Positions 19,517 to 28,183 are shown, numbered from the stretch's first letter. The stretch: 64,000 bases of DNA from Enterococcus ureilyticus (GCF_001730315.1 NZ_MIKC01000034.1:124001-188000); one strand, 5' to 3'. The notes: generated by a model from the sequence alone, not told the origin. Made by a program: numbers and translations.

Positions 19517-19566
19517 AAAAAGGCCGAGACAAAACTGATTTTTAGTTTTGTCTCGGCCTTTTTTTT
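19517..19566. terminator. Strong bidirectional terminator between rlmN and the LysR gene
   Basis: A perfect 19-bp stem (19518-19536 with 19544-19562; core GGCCGAGACAAAACT) with a short GATTTTT loop and T-runs on both strands. It serves both convergent genes. Confidence 0.92.
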
Positions 19567-20496
19567 CTATTCGTCATTTGAAATAGTAAATCCATAATCA
19601 ATAATGTGTTCTTTTAAATAACGTAAGTATTCGTTACCCATTGGTGACAGAGACATCTGAGCCGGATGGATCCAGCCGATTTCCATTGTTTCATCCACTT
19701 CTAGAGGTAAAGCAACGATATTCTCATCATTCAATTCACGGCTTAAAACACCTGAGCTAATCGTGTAGCCATCCAGCCCGATCAAGAAATTGAATAATGT
19801 TGCTCGATCGCTTACACGAATACTTTTTTTATGATAAAGAGTACTCAAAATCTCTTCAGAAAAGTGAAAAGAATTAAACTGTCCTTGTTCAAAAGAAAGA
19901 TAGGGGAAGTTCTCCAAATCATTTAGAGTGACTGATTTTTTCCCGACCAAAGGATTCTTTTTGCTTACAAAAACATGAGGATGGGCAGTAAACAATGAAT
20001 GAAATGTTAGCTGTTTTTCCTTTAATAGTTTACGAATCACATTTTCGTTGAAGGAATTTAAATAGAGAATACCTAATTCGCTTTGAAAAGTGCTGACATC
20101 TTCAATTATATTATTCGTTTGCGTTTCACGAAAAGTAAATTCATATTCATTCTTTTCATAAGATTTGATTAGTTGAACAAACGCATGAACCGCAAAAGCA
20201 TAGTGTTGAGCAGAGACGGAAAACAATCTTCGACGTGTTTCTTGTCCCTTATATTTCCCCTCCATTAATTCCACTTGTTCTAAAATCTGTCGAGCATACG
20301 ATAAAAATTCAGTTCCTTCAATTGTTAAAACCATTCCTTTTTGTGTACGCCGAAAAATTTGAATGCCCATTTCCTGTTCGAGTTCCTTAACAGCACTTGA
20401 AAGACTTGGTTGGGTAATAAAAAGATGCTTTGCAGCTTCATTTACTGAACCTAATTCAACGATTTTAACGATATAATCCAATTGTTTGATCCGCAT
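19567..20496 (-). CDS. LysR-family transcription regulator
   Basis: A 309-residue regulator with N-terminal LysR helix-turn-helix (MRIKQLDYIVKIVELGSVNEAA, then TQPSLSSAVKELEQEMG) and a C-terminal substrate-binding domain. The start is preceded by AAGGAGG. It lies 78 bp downstream of the DeoR-type gene on the same strand with no terminator in between, so it is probably the last gene of a three-gene leftward operon facing the ula operon. It resembles CpsY/CysL-like members; effector and targets cannot be told from sequence. It might modulate ula expression or be an unrelated passenger. Confidence 0.85.
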   Translation of the reverse strand: MRIKQLDYIVKIVELGSVNEAAKHLFITQPSLSSAVKELEQEMGIQIFRRTQKGMVLTIEGTEFLSYARQILEQVELMEGKYKGQETRRRLFSVSAQHYAFAVHAFVQLIKSYEKNEYEFTFRETQTNNIIEDVSTFQSELGILYLNSFNENVIRKLLKEKQLTFHSLFTAHPHVFVSKKNPLVGKKSVTLNDLENFPYLSFEQGQFNSFHFSEEILSTLYHKKSIRVSDRATLFNFLIGLDGYTISSGVLSRELNDENIVALPLEVDETMEIGWIHPAQMSLSPMGNEYLRYLKEHIIDYGFTISNDE

Positions 20497-20574
20497 GATA
20501 TCAGACCTCCTTAATATAAAAGCGGTATGGACTGGTTTGGCTCGGTGGAGAGTAATGCCCGCCTTTTAATAGCA

Positions 20575-21342
20575 TTAGAGTTCAACTTGAATCACTTGTA
20601 CTCCTTGTTTTTCGATTGCTCGAATCACTTCAGGAGAAGCAAAAGTATCTGTAATTAAATAGTTGATATCTTTAATTTTACCACTAGTAAAATTAGAAGA
20701 AAAACCAATCTTACGATAATCGGCAACAACAATGACTAACCCATTTGTTCGCTCAATAATCAAAGAATTGATTTTAGACTCGTGTAAGACAGGCGTGGTA
20801 ATACCATTTTCAATACTCAGTCCAGAACAGCCGATAATTGAAATATCAGAAGACATTTTTGAAAATGAGTCGATTGCAATATCACCAACTAAAGCTTCTT
20901 TTGGAAATCGAATTTCACCACCAGATAAAATAACGGTAGAATTTGGATTGTGGTCTAAATTAGCTACTTTTACATTGTTCGTCACGATCGTTACACGTTT
21001 ATTCTCTAAGTTTTTTAAAGAAGATAAAGCAGTTGAGCCGGTATTGATAAATAAAGTATTGCCATCTTTAACAAACTCAGCCGCTTTTTTAGCAATCGCA
21101 TTTTTTAAAATTTCAATTTCCTCATTGTAATCCTCGGTCCCGGTTTTTTGAACAATTTTGGCTTTACCATGAGTTCGTTGAACTAAGCCCATCTTTTCTA
21201 ACGCCGTCAAATCACGACGAATGGTTATTTCTGAAACAGCAAGCTCAAGGCTGATTTCTTTCACTAATAGACTTGTTTCTGTGGTCAATAGTGCGAGTAG
21301 TTTGTCTCGCCGCTCTTTGATCATTTGATGCGAGCTTTTCAT
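20575..21342 (-). CDS. DeoR-family repressor, probable regulator of ascorbate genes (UlaR-like)
   Basis: DeoR/GlpR-type protein of 255 residues: N-terminal winged helix (LLALLTTETSLLVKEISLEL, then EITIRRDLTALEKMGLVQRTHG) and C-terminal sugar-phosphate sensor domain with DGNTLFINTGSTA and VTNNVKVANLD. In E. coli the ula regulon is controlled by a DeoR-family repressor, UlaR, that senses ascorbate 6-phosphate; the divergent position relative to the ula operon supports the same role here. RBS AAGGAGGAG. The upstream membrane protein gene ends 15 bp before it. Two operator-like repeats occur in the shared divergent region. Regulatory role is inferred from context. Confidence 0.8.
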   Translation of the reverse strand: MKSSHQMIKERRDKLLALLTTETSLLVKEISLELAVSEITIRRDLTALEKMGLVQRTHGKAKIVQKTGTEDYNEEIEILKNAIAKKAAEFVKDGNTLFINTGSTALSSLKNLENKRVTIVTNNVKVANLDHNPNSTVILSGGEIRFPKEALVGDIAIDSFSKMSSDISIIGCSGLSIENGITTPVLHESKINSLIIERTNGLVIVVADYRKIGFSSNFTSGKIKDINYLITDTFASPEVIRAIEKQGVQVIQVEL

Positions 21343-21357
21343 ATGTGCTCCTCCTTT

Positions 21358-22122
21358 TTAACTCAATTGAGCTATTGCAAGTGTTTTTCCTATCTCTTTG
21401 GCTTCTTTCAATAAACGATGCCCAGTTGATTGATTGTTTAGTTTAAGTAAACATTGACCTTTTAGATATAAAAGATAGGTCAATTCACGATTATTTAGTC
21501 GATTCTGATCAACTAAATCTAATTCACTTAAGCATTTTTTAGTTCTATTTTGATGGAAATACTTGATTCCAGTAATTTCATGCCATGAAAATAATCCGCG
21601 AATTTGCTTTTTTTTACTATTTTTTAACTTGAATAGACGATCTAGGCAAAAAGTCAAATTTTCTTCCTCTTCTAAAAAAAAATAGCAGTACATTTGCGTA
21701 TGATAATAAATGAAGAGGTAATCCAAAGTAGAATGGAAAAATTTTTGATTGTTCTGTAGATGTTCCAAACATGTAACGTACTTTCCAGCATCTAATAAAA
21801 GTAAACTGTCAAAAATAATAATAGACTGTTTGAAGCCATTAAACAAATCTTTTTCCTTCAATTTTTCTTTTAGGGTTATTGCTTCAGGCAAATTACACTT
21901 AACGGTCAAAGCGTAAATCATTTTTTCATAGATCGTTTTTAAATATTCAAAAAGTATCACAATACCTAATGCTACAACTCCGACAACACCAAAAAACACT
22001 TTAGCACCAAGTGCTTGGGAACTGACAACAAGAGAACTAATATAAATCGCAAATAATAAATAAACAAACCATAAGAGTACTTTTTTTCCAAAGTAAATCC
22101 CTTTCCAAACTGAATGTTTCAT
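21358..22122 (-). CDS. Membrane protein of unknown function, first gene of the regulator operon
   Basis: Protein of 254 residues from ATG (RBS AGAGGTG; an upstream in-frame GTG overlaps that RBS). Two hydrophobic helices lie near residues 14-32 and 40-60. The rest, predicted cytoplasmic, is rich in Leu, Lys, Phe and Tyr and looks helical, with TPR-like stretches such as YLLYLKGQCLLKLNNQ and LLKEAKEIGK near the end. No catalytic motif was seen and no family was recognised. It is transcribed with the DeoR-type gene and divergently from ulaG, so it may sense or help the ascorbate system, but this is only context. Confidence 0.7.
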   Translation of the reverse strand: MKHSVWKGIYFGKKVLLWFVYLLFAIYISSLVVSSQALGAKVFFGVVGVVALGIVILFEYLKTIYEKMIYALTVKCNLPEAITLKEKLKEKDLFNGFKQSIIIFDSLLLLDAGKYVTCLEHLQNNQKFFHSTLDYLFIYYHTQMYCYFFLEEEENLTFCLDRLFKLKNSKKKQIRGLFSWHEITGIKYFHQNRTKKCLSELDLVDQNRLNNRELTYLLYLKGQCLLKLNNQSTGHRLLKEAKEIGKTLAIAQLS

Positions 22123-22154
22123 GTTTATCACCTCTTTATCACTATATCATACAA

Positions 22155-22176
22155 ATGATTGAATGAACATAAAAAT
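22155..22176. promoter_or_regulatory. Operator-like repeat, copy 1 (ula divergent region)
   Basis: A 22-bp sequence beginning ATGATTGAATG. It matches copy 2 (22227-22248) at 19 of 22 positions in the same orientation, with the copies 72 bp apart. It lies in the -35/spacer zone of a leftward promoter whose -10 (TATAGT on the minus strand) is near 22137-22142. Confidence 0.5.
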
Positions 22177-22226
22177 AAGGTTTTTATAATTTCGTGACGA
22201 TAATTTTTGTTGATTCGCTCTTAAAA

Positions 22227-22248
22227 ATGATTAAACGATCATAAAAAT
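22227..22248. promoter_or_regulatory. Operator-like repeat, copy 2, with perfect inverted core
   Basis: Contains ATGAT-TAAACG-ATCAT, a perfect 5-bp inverted repeat, directly upstream of the ulaG -35. This is a plausible site for the adjacent DeoR-family protein. Confidence 0.5.
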
Positions 22249-22251
22249 TGA

Positions 22252-22279
22252 TTGAAAACGGTTTAAAATATTGTAGAAT
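22252..22279 (+). promoter_or_regulatory. ula operon promoter with overlapping cre-like site
   Basis: TTGAAA (22252-22257), 16-bp spacer, TAGAAT (22274-22279). The sequence TTGAAAACGGTTTAA (22252-22266) fits the CcpA cre consensus WTGNAANCGNWNNCW except for one position near the end, suggesting catabolite repression by promoter occlusion. Confidence 0.55.
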
Positions 22280-22318
22280 GAAAAGTGTAAATAGATTGAG
22301 AAAAGGTGGAGAGATGAT

Positions 22319-23383
22319 ATGGCGACGATTCATGATGTAACGAAAGAAAGTTGGATTTTAAGTACTTTTCCTGAATGGGGAACGTATTTAAATGAAGAAA
22401 TCGAACAGGAAGTAGTAAAAGCTGGGACAGTTTCACTGTGGTGGTTAGGTTGTACAGGAATTTGGCTGAAGTCTCATGAGGGAACGAATATCCTATGTGA
22501 CTTGTGGTGCGGCACAGGAAAACAAAGTCATGGTAATGGCAAGATGAAAAAAGGACATCAAATGATGCGTATGAGCGGTTGTGAGAATATGCAGCCGAAT
22601 TTACGAACTCAGCCGTTTGTTATTGATCCATTTGCCATAAAAGATGTGGATGCTTTGGTTGTAACACATATCCATTCAGATCACTTAGATATCAACACAG
22701 CGGCAGCTGTTCATCAGAATTGTCCAAATGCGCGTTTTATTGGACCAAAAGAAGTCGTTGCTACGTGGTTGAGGTGGGGGATTCCGGAAGCTAAGACGAT
22801 GGTTGTAAAACCGGGTGACCACGTCTCAATCAAGGATGTGGATATTGTTGCTTTGGAGGCTTTTGACCGAACTGCACTAGTGACTTGTGAAGACCCAGAA
22901 GTAACATTACGAGGGAAAGTACCACAAGATATGGATGAGATTGCGGTGAATTATTTATTTGAAACAAGTGGCGGTAATATCTATCATGCAGGAGATTCCC
23001 ATTATTCTAATATGTTTGCAAAACATGGAAATGAACACAAAATTGATGTTTGTTTAGGTGCTTATGGTGAAAATCCTCGCGGGATTACTGATAAAGTGAC
23101 CTCAGTTGATATGTTAAGAATGGCAGAATCATTGAATGCCCAAGTTGTGATTCCAGTTCACTACGATATTTGGGCAAACTTTATGGCAGATCCTAAAGAA
23201 ATTACAGAAATTTGGAAGTTTAAAAAGGATCGCTTGAATTATCAGTTTAAGCCATTTATTTGGCAAGTTGGCGGGAAGTTTACGTATCCGAATGATAAAG
23301 ATCAGCTTGAATTTAATTTTTACAGAGGGTTTGATGATGTCTTTACAAAAGATAATGACACACCGTTTCCATCATTTTTATAA
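22319..23383 (+). CDS. ulaG: L-ascorbate-6-phosphate lactonase
   Basis: Metallo-beta-lactamase-fold hydrolase of 354 residues that opens the lactone ring of L-ascorbate 6-phosphate to give 3-keto-L-gulonate 6-phosphate, the first cytoplasmic step. The metal motif HxHxDH is THIHSDHLD, with His117, His119, Asp121 and His122; later ligands lie in YHAGDSHYS and [13 protein letters not shown]. Start ATG with AGGTGGAGAG upstream. First gene of a seven-gene ula operon whose order (G-C-A-B-D-E-F) includes every enzyme needed to reach D-xylulose 5-phosphate. Confidence 0.95.
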   Translation: MATIHDVTKESWILSTFPEWGTYLNEEIEQEVVKAGTVSLWWLGCTGIWLKSHEGTNILCDLWCGTGKQSHGNGKMKKGHQMMRMSGCENMQPNLRTQPFVIDPFAIKDVDALVVTHIHSDHLDINTAAAVHQNCPNARFIGPKEVVATWLRWGIPEAKTMVVKPGDHVSIKDVDIVALEAFDRTALVTCEDPEVTLRGKVPQDMDEIAVNYLFETSGGNIYHAGDSHYSNMFAKHGNEHKIDVCLGAYGENPRGITDKVTSVDMLRMAESLNAQVVIPVHYDIWANFMADPKEITEIWKFKKDRLNYQFKPFIWQVGGKFTYPNDKDQLEFNFYRGFDDVFTKDNDTPFPSFL

Positions 23384-23398
23384 GAAAGGAGTAAGTGC

Positions 23399-23857
23399 AT
23401 GCTAAAGTATTTTTATGATAATGAATTGATTCGATTTTGTGAAGAAACGCCTTCTGATTGGAAGGCTGCAATCGCTCTTAGTTGTCAGACACTACTGGAT
23501 AAAAAGATCATCACACAACAATATATAGATGAGATCATAGAATGTGTGCAAAAATATGGACCATATATCGTGATCGTTCCAGGTGTGGCGATGCCGCATT
23601 CGTCAGAGGAGAGTCAGGGAGTTTTAGGTACAGCCATTTCATTTACAAAAATGAAGCAAGATGTAGTGTTTGAAGAAGGTAATGTTGAAAAAAATGCCAG
23701 TTTATTTTTCACATTAGCTGCTAAAAATAGTGAAGAGCACGTCGAAAATATTTCAAAACTATCAGAAATGTTGATGACTGAAGGCGTGATCGAGGCATTG
23801 ATGACAGTAGAAACGATGGCAGACTATCAAAGAGTGATGACTACTTTTGATCTATAG
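23399..23857 (+). CDS. ulaC: Ascorbate-specific PTS enzyme IIA
   Basis: Mannitol/fructose-type EIIA domain of 152 residues. The phosphorylated histidine is expected in the conserved GVAMPHSS segment (His near residue 67). It passes phosphate from HPr to the IIB protein UlaB. Here the IIA gene precedes the IIC gene, while IIB follows it. RBS AAAGGAG; 15 bp after ulaG. Confidence 0.93.
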   Translation: MLKYFYDNELIRFCEETPSDWKAAIALSCQTLLDKKIITQQYIDEIIECVQKYGPYIVIVPGVAMPHSSEESQGVLGTAISFTKMKQDVVFEEGNVEKNASLFFTLAAKNSEEHVENISKLSEMLMTEGVIEALMTVETMADYQRVMTTFDL

Positions 23858-23872
23858 AAAGAAGGGGAGTAA

Positions 23873-25351
23873 ATGACGCAAATATTAGATTTTTTAATGG
23901 GGGTTTGGGATTATTTTGCTGCAAATATTTTAACTCAACCAGCATTTTTGATTGGGTTTATTGTACTTTTAGGATATGTTTTATTAAAAAAACCATTATA
24001 TGAAAGTATCGCCGGTTTTTTAAAGGCAACTGTTGGATATCTGATTTTAACTGTGGGATCAGGAGGATTGGTGAATAATTTTCGTCCGATTTTAGTTGGC
24101 TTAAAAGAACGATTTGATCTAGATGCGATGGTCATTGATCCTTATTTTGGCCAAAATGCTGTAACCGCAGGTATCGAAGAAACGTTTGGACGAACGTTCA
24201 GTGATACGATGATTTTACTGTTGATTGCGTTTGTCATGAATATTTTATTAGTTCGTTTTAAAAAATATACGAAGTTACGAGCAGTTTTTACAACTGGAAA
24301 TGTTCAGATACAGCAAGCCGCAACAGCCTTTTGGATTTTGTTATTCTGTTTTCCTGACTTAGGACAAATTCAAATTCTATTGATCATGGGACTTATTTTA
24401 GGCTGTTATTGGGCTGTGGGCTCTAATTTGACCGTTGATATTACACAAGATTTAACGGAGGGAGCAGGTTTTGCGATTGCACATCAACAGATGTTTGGCG
24501 TATTCATTTTTGCGAAGTTAGCTGAAAAAATGAAAAAGGATAAAAACAATCGGAAACTTGAGGATGTAAAACTTCCAGGATTCCTATCTATTTTCAATGA
24601 AAATATGGTGGCAACCTCAATCCTAATGCTATTCTTTTTTGGAATTATATTAGTTGTATTAGGACCAGCATATTTGATTGAGGCAGGTTTTATGGCAGAA
24701 GGACAAAGTTTCTTTTTCTATATTTTACAGACTGCATTATATTTTGCTGTCTATCTAGCCATTTTACAATTAGGTGTTCGAACATTCGTTTCAGAATTGA
24801 CAGAATCATTCCAAGGAATTTCCAATACATTGTTGCCAGGGGCAGTTCCTGGGATCGATGTCGCTGCGACATTTGGATTTGGTTCACCAAACGCAGTAAC
24901 GATTGGTTTCTTATTTGGGGCGCTAGGACAATTTATAACGATTGGTCTATTGATTTTATTTAAATCGCCAGTAATTGTTATTGCAGGTTTTATTCCACTA
25001 TTTTTTGATAATGCAGTAATTGCAGTTTACGCAAATAACCGAGGTGGATTTAAAGCTGCATGTATTTTCCCATTTATTTCAGGGGTGATCCAAGTTCTAG
25101 GGTCCGCTTTGATAGCAGCTTTCATTGGTTTATCTCAATATGGCGGTTATATCGGAATGTTTGACTGGGCAACTGTTTGGCCAATCATGACGGTGTTAAT
25201 GAAATATTTAGGTTATTTAGGTGTAGGTTTAGTCGTTATTTTACTACTAGCAATCCCGCAATTGCAATATCGGGCAAATCCTGAAGGCTATTTCTTGATT
25301 ACGGAAGACTATGATGCATATGTTAAAAACATGGCAGCTAAAGGAGCTTGA
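23873..25351 (+). CDS. ulaA: Ascorbate-specific PTS enzyme IIC (permease)
   Basis: Membrane-spanning UlaA/SgaT-family permease of 492 residues with about eleven helices. Recognisable family features are the N-terminal VGYLILTVGSGGLVNNFRP-like region, the GLTEGAG-type stretch DLTEGAGFAIAHQQMFG and the central PGAVPGIDVAATFGFGSPNA. It imports L-ascorbate with phosphorylation at C6 together with UlaB and UlaC. RBS GAAGGGGAG. A 183-bp gap with a terminator-like hairpin separates it from ulaB, unlike the tight spacing upstream. Confidence 0.94.
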   Translation: MTQILDFLMGVWDYFAANILTQPAFLIGFIVLLGYVLLKKPLYESIAGFLKATVGYLILTVGSGGLVNNFRPILVGLKERFDLDAMVIDPYFGQNAVTAGIEETFGRTFSDTMILLLIAFVMNILLVRFKKYTKLRAVFTTGNVQIQQAATAFWILLFCFPDLGQIQILLIMGLILGCYWAVGSNLTVDITQDLTEGAGFAIAHQQMFGVFIFAKLAEKMKKDKNNRKLEDVKLPGFLSIFNENMVATSILMLFFFGIILVVLGPAYLIEAGFMAEGQSFFFYILQTALYFAVYLAILQLGVRTFVSELTESFQGISNTLLPGAVPGIDVAATFGFGSPNAVTIGFLFGALGQFITIGLLILFKSPVIVIAGFIPLFFDNAVIAVYANNRGGFKAACIFPFISGVIQVLGSALIAAFIGLSQYGGYIGMFDWATVWPIMTVLMKYLGYLGVGLVVILLLAIPQLQYRANPEGYFLITEDYDAYVKNMAAKGA

Positions 25352-25440
25352 TTATAGAATAGTCTCTAAAAAAGCCCAGCCGATCCTGCTTCACTTTTAC
25401 ATTTACTTAGCTTTAAGAGCTAGCCTTTCAGGAAAAAGTA

Positions 25441-25481
25441 AAAAACAGTAGAAAGAATATACTGTTTTTCTTTCTATTTTT
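25441..25481 (+). terminator. Terminator-like hairpin inside the ula operon (ulaA-ulaB gap)
   Basis: AAAAACAGTA (25441-25450) and TACTGTTTTT (25460-25469) form a perfect 10-bp stem with a 9-nt loop, followed by CTTTCTATTTTT. The gap also holds AAAGCCCA (25371-25378) complementary to TGGGCTTT (25505-25512), which could enclose the whole region. It may attenuate the distal genes or set transcript stoichiometry. Confidence 0.6.
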
Positions 25482-25534
25482 GGCAAGGCTAAAAATGAGT
25501 TCTTTGGGCTTTAAAACTTTAGGAGGAAATAAAA

Positions 25535-25834
25535 ATGAGAGTATTAGTATCTTGTGCAAATGGTTCAGGAACAAGTTTAATGATGAAAAAAAGTGTAGAA
25601 AAGGCATTGAAAGAACTTGGTTTTACTATTACCAATATCCATCACTGTGCGATTTCGGAAGGGAAAAGCACAGCTGGACAATACGATGTAGTTTTTTGTC
25701 CAATGAATTTTCTCAATATGTTTGATGATGCAAAGAAAAAAGGAATTACAGTTGTAGGTGTGAGGAATGTTATGTCGGCAAAAGAGATCAGTGAGCGGGT
25801 ACAAGAAACAGAATTAGCCGCAAAATTTAAATAA
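25535..25834 (+). CDS. ulaB: Ascorbate-specific PTS enzyme IIB
   Basis: Small cytoplasmic phosphocarrier of 99 residues. The phospho-accepting cysteine is Cys7 in VSCANGSGTS, with the typical P-loop-like lactose/ascorbate IIB N-terminus. The strong RBS TAGGAGGAA sits 7-8 bases before the ATG. It receives phosphate from UlaC and gives it to ascorbate entering through UlaA. Confidence 0.94.
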   Translation: MRVLVSCANGSGTSLMMKKSVEKALKELGFTITNIHHCAISEGKSTAGQYDVVFCPMNFLNMFDDAKKKGITVVGVRNVMSAKEISERVQETELAAKFK

Positions 25835-25901
25835 TTCTGCTTATAGGATTCAGACTAGATAGCTAGTTCGTCCTCAATCAATTGGTAAAGGAGAGAAATA
25901 A

Positions 25902-26540
25902 ATGAGTAGACCTAATTTACAAGTAGCATTAGATCATTCAGATTTACCTAGTGCAATCAAAGATGTCGCAGCAGTCGGTGAGATTGTAGATATCGTAGAA
26001 GTTGGTACGATTTTATGTTTACAAGCTGGAGCGCAAGCTATACGCTGTATTCGTGCATTATATCCAGATAAAAAAGTAGTTGCAGATACTAAATGTGCAG
26101 ATGCTGGGGGGACTGTTGCAAAAAATTGTCGAGAAGCAGGAGCAGATTGGATGACTGTTATCTGCTGTGCCACGATTCCAACCATGAAAGCTGCAGCGAA
26201 AGAAGTTGAAGAAGTTCAAGTTGAATTATATGGGGATTGGACATATGATCAGGCCCAAAGATGGTTAGAGGCTGGGATTTCTCAGGCGATTTACCATCAA
26301 AGTCGAGATGCGCTTTTGGCAGGAGAAACATGGGGCGAAGCCGATCTGACAAAAGTAAAAAAATTGATTGAGCTGGGATTCCGTGTTTCTGTTACCGGTG
26401 GGTTGGATGTTGAATCGTTAAAATTATTTGCAGGTCTTGACATCTATACATTCATTACAGGTCGAGGTATTACGGCTGCTGTAGACCCTAAAAAAGCAGC
26501 ACAGGATTTTCAAGATGAAATTAAACGTATTTGGGGGTGA
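25902..26540 (+). CDS. ulaD: 3-keto-L-gulonate-6-phosphate decarboxylase
   Basis: Orotidine-monophosphate-decarboxylase-superfamily TIM barrel of 212 residues producing L-xylulose 5-phosphate. Motifs ALDHSDLPSA (first strand), DTKCADAGG (the DxKxxD metal/catalytic motif), GADWMTVICCATIPTM and the phosphate-binding VTGGLDVESL and FITGRGI segments are all intact. RBS AAAGGAGAG. Followed by ulaE with only 5 bp between. Confidence 0.95.
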   Translation: MSRPNLQVALDHSDLPSAIKDVAAVGEIVDIVEVGTILCLQAGAQAIRCIRALYPDKKVVADTKCADAGGTVAKNCREAGADWMTVICCATIPTMKAAAKEVEEVQVELYGDWTYDQAQRWLEAGISQAIYHQSRDALLAGETWGEADLTKVKKLIELGFRVSVTGGLDVESLKLFAGLDIYTFITGRGITAAVDPKKAAQDFQDEIKRIWG

Positions 26541-26545
26541 GACTG

Positions 26546-27406
26546 TTGACCACAATAGGAATTTACGAAAAAGCACTCCCAAAAAATAGTAGTTGGAAAG
26601 AACGCTTATTGCTTGCCAAGCAATTAGGCTTTGATTTTATTGAACTGTCAATCGATGAAACAGACGAACGTCTAAAAAGGTTAGATTGGTCAAACGATGA
26701 GCGTAAAGAAGTAAGAGAAGCAATTCATGAAACCGGTATAAAAATATTATCGATCTGTTTAAGTGGGCATCGGCGCTATCCTTTCGGCTCTAAGGAACAG
26801 GTGAAAAGAACAAAAGCGCTAGAGCTGATGGAAAAAGCAATCAATTTGGCATCGGATCTAGGAGTACGTACAATTCAATTAGCTGGCTATGATGTTTATT
26901 ATGAATCAAAAACAGCGCATTCAAGGGAGTATTTTATTAGAAATTTAAAGAAAGCGGTAGCGATGGCAGCAGCAAAAGAAGTCGTTTTATCGGTAGAAAT
27001 CATGGATGATCCTTTTATGAGTTCAATTTCTAAATTTTTAAACATCAAAAAACAGATTCCTTCACCATACTTGCAAGTGTATCCAGATATTGGAAACTTA
27101 TCAGCATGGCCAGAAAATGATGTTGGCTATGAATTAGAAAAAGGGATTGATCAGATTACAGCTATTCATTTAAAAGATACTTTAGCAGTAACAGAAGACT
27201 TCAGCGGGAAATTTAAAGAAGTTCCTTTCGGTACGGGATGTGTTGATTTTTTAGGGTGTTTCAAGACATTGAAACGTTTGGATTACAGTGGTCCTTTTTT
27301 GATCGAAATGTGGAGCGAAAATAGTAAGACACCGGAGAATGAAATTGAAAAAGCAAAAGAGTTTCTATTTCCTTATTTAAAGGAGGCGGGCTTTAGTGTT
27401 AAATAA
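26546..27406 (+). CDS. ulaE: L-ribulose-5-phosphate / L-xylulose-5-phosphate 3-epimerase
   Basis: AP-endonuclease-2-like TIM barrel that converts L-xylulose 5-phosphate to L-ribulose 5-phosphate. Conserved segments GIYEKALP, LGFDFIELSIDETDERLKRL, AGYDVYYES, VEIMDDPFMSSISK, YPDIGNLSAW and FLIEMWSE agree closely along the length with E. coli UlaE as recalled. A TTG start at 26546 after GGGGGTGAG is preferred; an earlier in-frame TTG at 26531 would sit inside the ulaD coding end. About 286 residues. The end overlaps ulaF by 11 bp. Confidence 0.93.
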   Translation: MTTIGIYEKALPKNSSWKERLLLAKQLGFDFIELSIDETDERLKRLDWSNDERKEVREAIHETGIKILSICLSGHRRYPFGSKEQVKRTKALELMEKAINLASDLGVRTIQLAGYDVYYESKTAHSREYFIRNLKKAVAMAAAKEVVLSVEIMDDPFMSSISKFLNIKKQIPSPYLQVYPDIGNLSAWPENDVGYELEKGIDQITAIHLKDTLAVTEDFSGKFKEVPFGTGCVDFLGCFKTLKRLDYSGPFLIEMWSENSKTPENEIEKAKEFLFPYLKEAGFSVK

Positions 27407-28106
27407 ACGATTGCTACAAGAGATGAAAGAACGAGTATTTACCGCAAACTTAGCATTACCAGATTCTGGATTAGTGAAACTTACTTGGGGAAACGTTAGT
27501 GAGATCGATCGAGATGCTGGAGTCATTGTCATCAAACCCAGTGGAATCCCTTATAGCAAGATGAAAATTTGTGATATGGTGGTGACAAATTTAAATGGTG
27601 ACTTGTTGGAGGCAGGATTAAAACCATCTTCTGATTTAGCAACTCACATTGAATTATATAAAGCATTTAAAGAAATTAATTCAGTTGTACACACGCATTC
27701 AAAACATGCTGTAATGTGGGCGCAGTCTGGTCGAGAAATCCCAGCGTATGGTACGACTCATGCTGATACTTTTTATGGTGGGATTCCTTGTACGCGGCAG
27801 TTGACATCAGAAGAAGTAACCTCTGCATATGAATTAGAAACAGGCAAAGTGATCATAGAAACGTTCAAAGAAAAAAGTATTGACCCTTTGGCTGTGCCAG
27901 GAGTATTGGTGTATGGACATGGACCATTTACATGGGGGGAGACACCTCAAAAAGCAGTAGAAAACAGTGTGGTTTTGGATGAAGTAGCTGAGATGGCTTG
28001 TATGACAGAAATGGTAAATAAGACTGTTCAACCAATCCCACAGTATCTTTTAGATAAACATTATTTTAGAAAACATGGTATAAGCGCTTATTATGGACAA
28101 GTATAA
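27396..28106 (+). CDS. ulaF: L-ribulose-5-phosphate 4-epimerase
   Basis: Class II aldolase-fold, zinc-dependent epimerase of 236 residues that makes D-xylulose 5-phosphate, the exit to the pentose phosphate/phosphoketolase route. LTWGNVSEID (substrate loop), KPSGIPY, SDLATHIELYKAF, VHTHSKHAVMWAQ (zinc histidines) and VYGHGPFTWG are intact. GTG start with AAAGGAGGCGGG upstream. It closes the ula operon and is followed by a terminator. An araD-type role is possible in principle, but context fixes it as UlaF. Confidence 0.93.
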   Translation: MLNKRLLQEMKERVFTANLALPDSGLVKLTWGNVSEIDRDAGVIVIKPSGIPYSKMKICDMVVTNLNGDLLEAGLKPSSDLATHIELYKAFKEINSVVHTHSKHAVMWAQSGREIPAYGTTHADTFYGGIPCTRQLTSEEVTSAYELETGKVIIETFKEKSIDPLAVPGVLVYGHGPFTWGETPQKAVENSVVLDEVAEMACMTEMVNKTVQPIPQYLLDKHYFRKHGISAYYGQV

Positions 28107-28128
28107 AAAATAGTAAAGATATTACATC

Positions 28129-28172
28129 GTGCAGGGAAAGTCAGTTTTAGACTTCTCTGTACTTTTTTATTT
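28129..28172 (+). terminator. Terminator of the ula operon
   Basis: GTGCAGGGAAAGTC pairs imperfectly with GACTTCTCTGTAC (G.T pairs and one unpaired base) around AGTTTTA, followed by TTTTTTATTTTAT. Confidence 0.75.
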
Positions 28173-28183
28173 TATAAAAATAC

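Noticed and set aside
20732-21130. 132-residue plus-strand frame inside the DeoR-type gene
   Set aside because: Antisense shadow; the minus-strand gene has full family motifs and RBS.
25480-25725. 81-residue frame overlapping ulaB
   Set aside because: Lies in another frame over the certain ulaB gene, which has the strong RBS and family motif.
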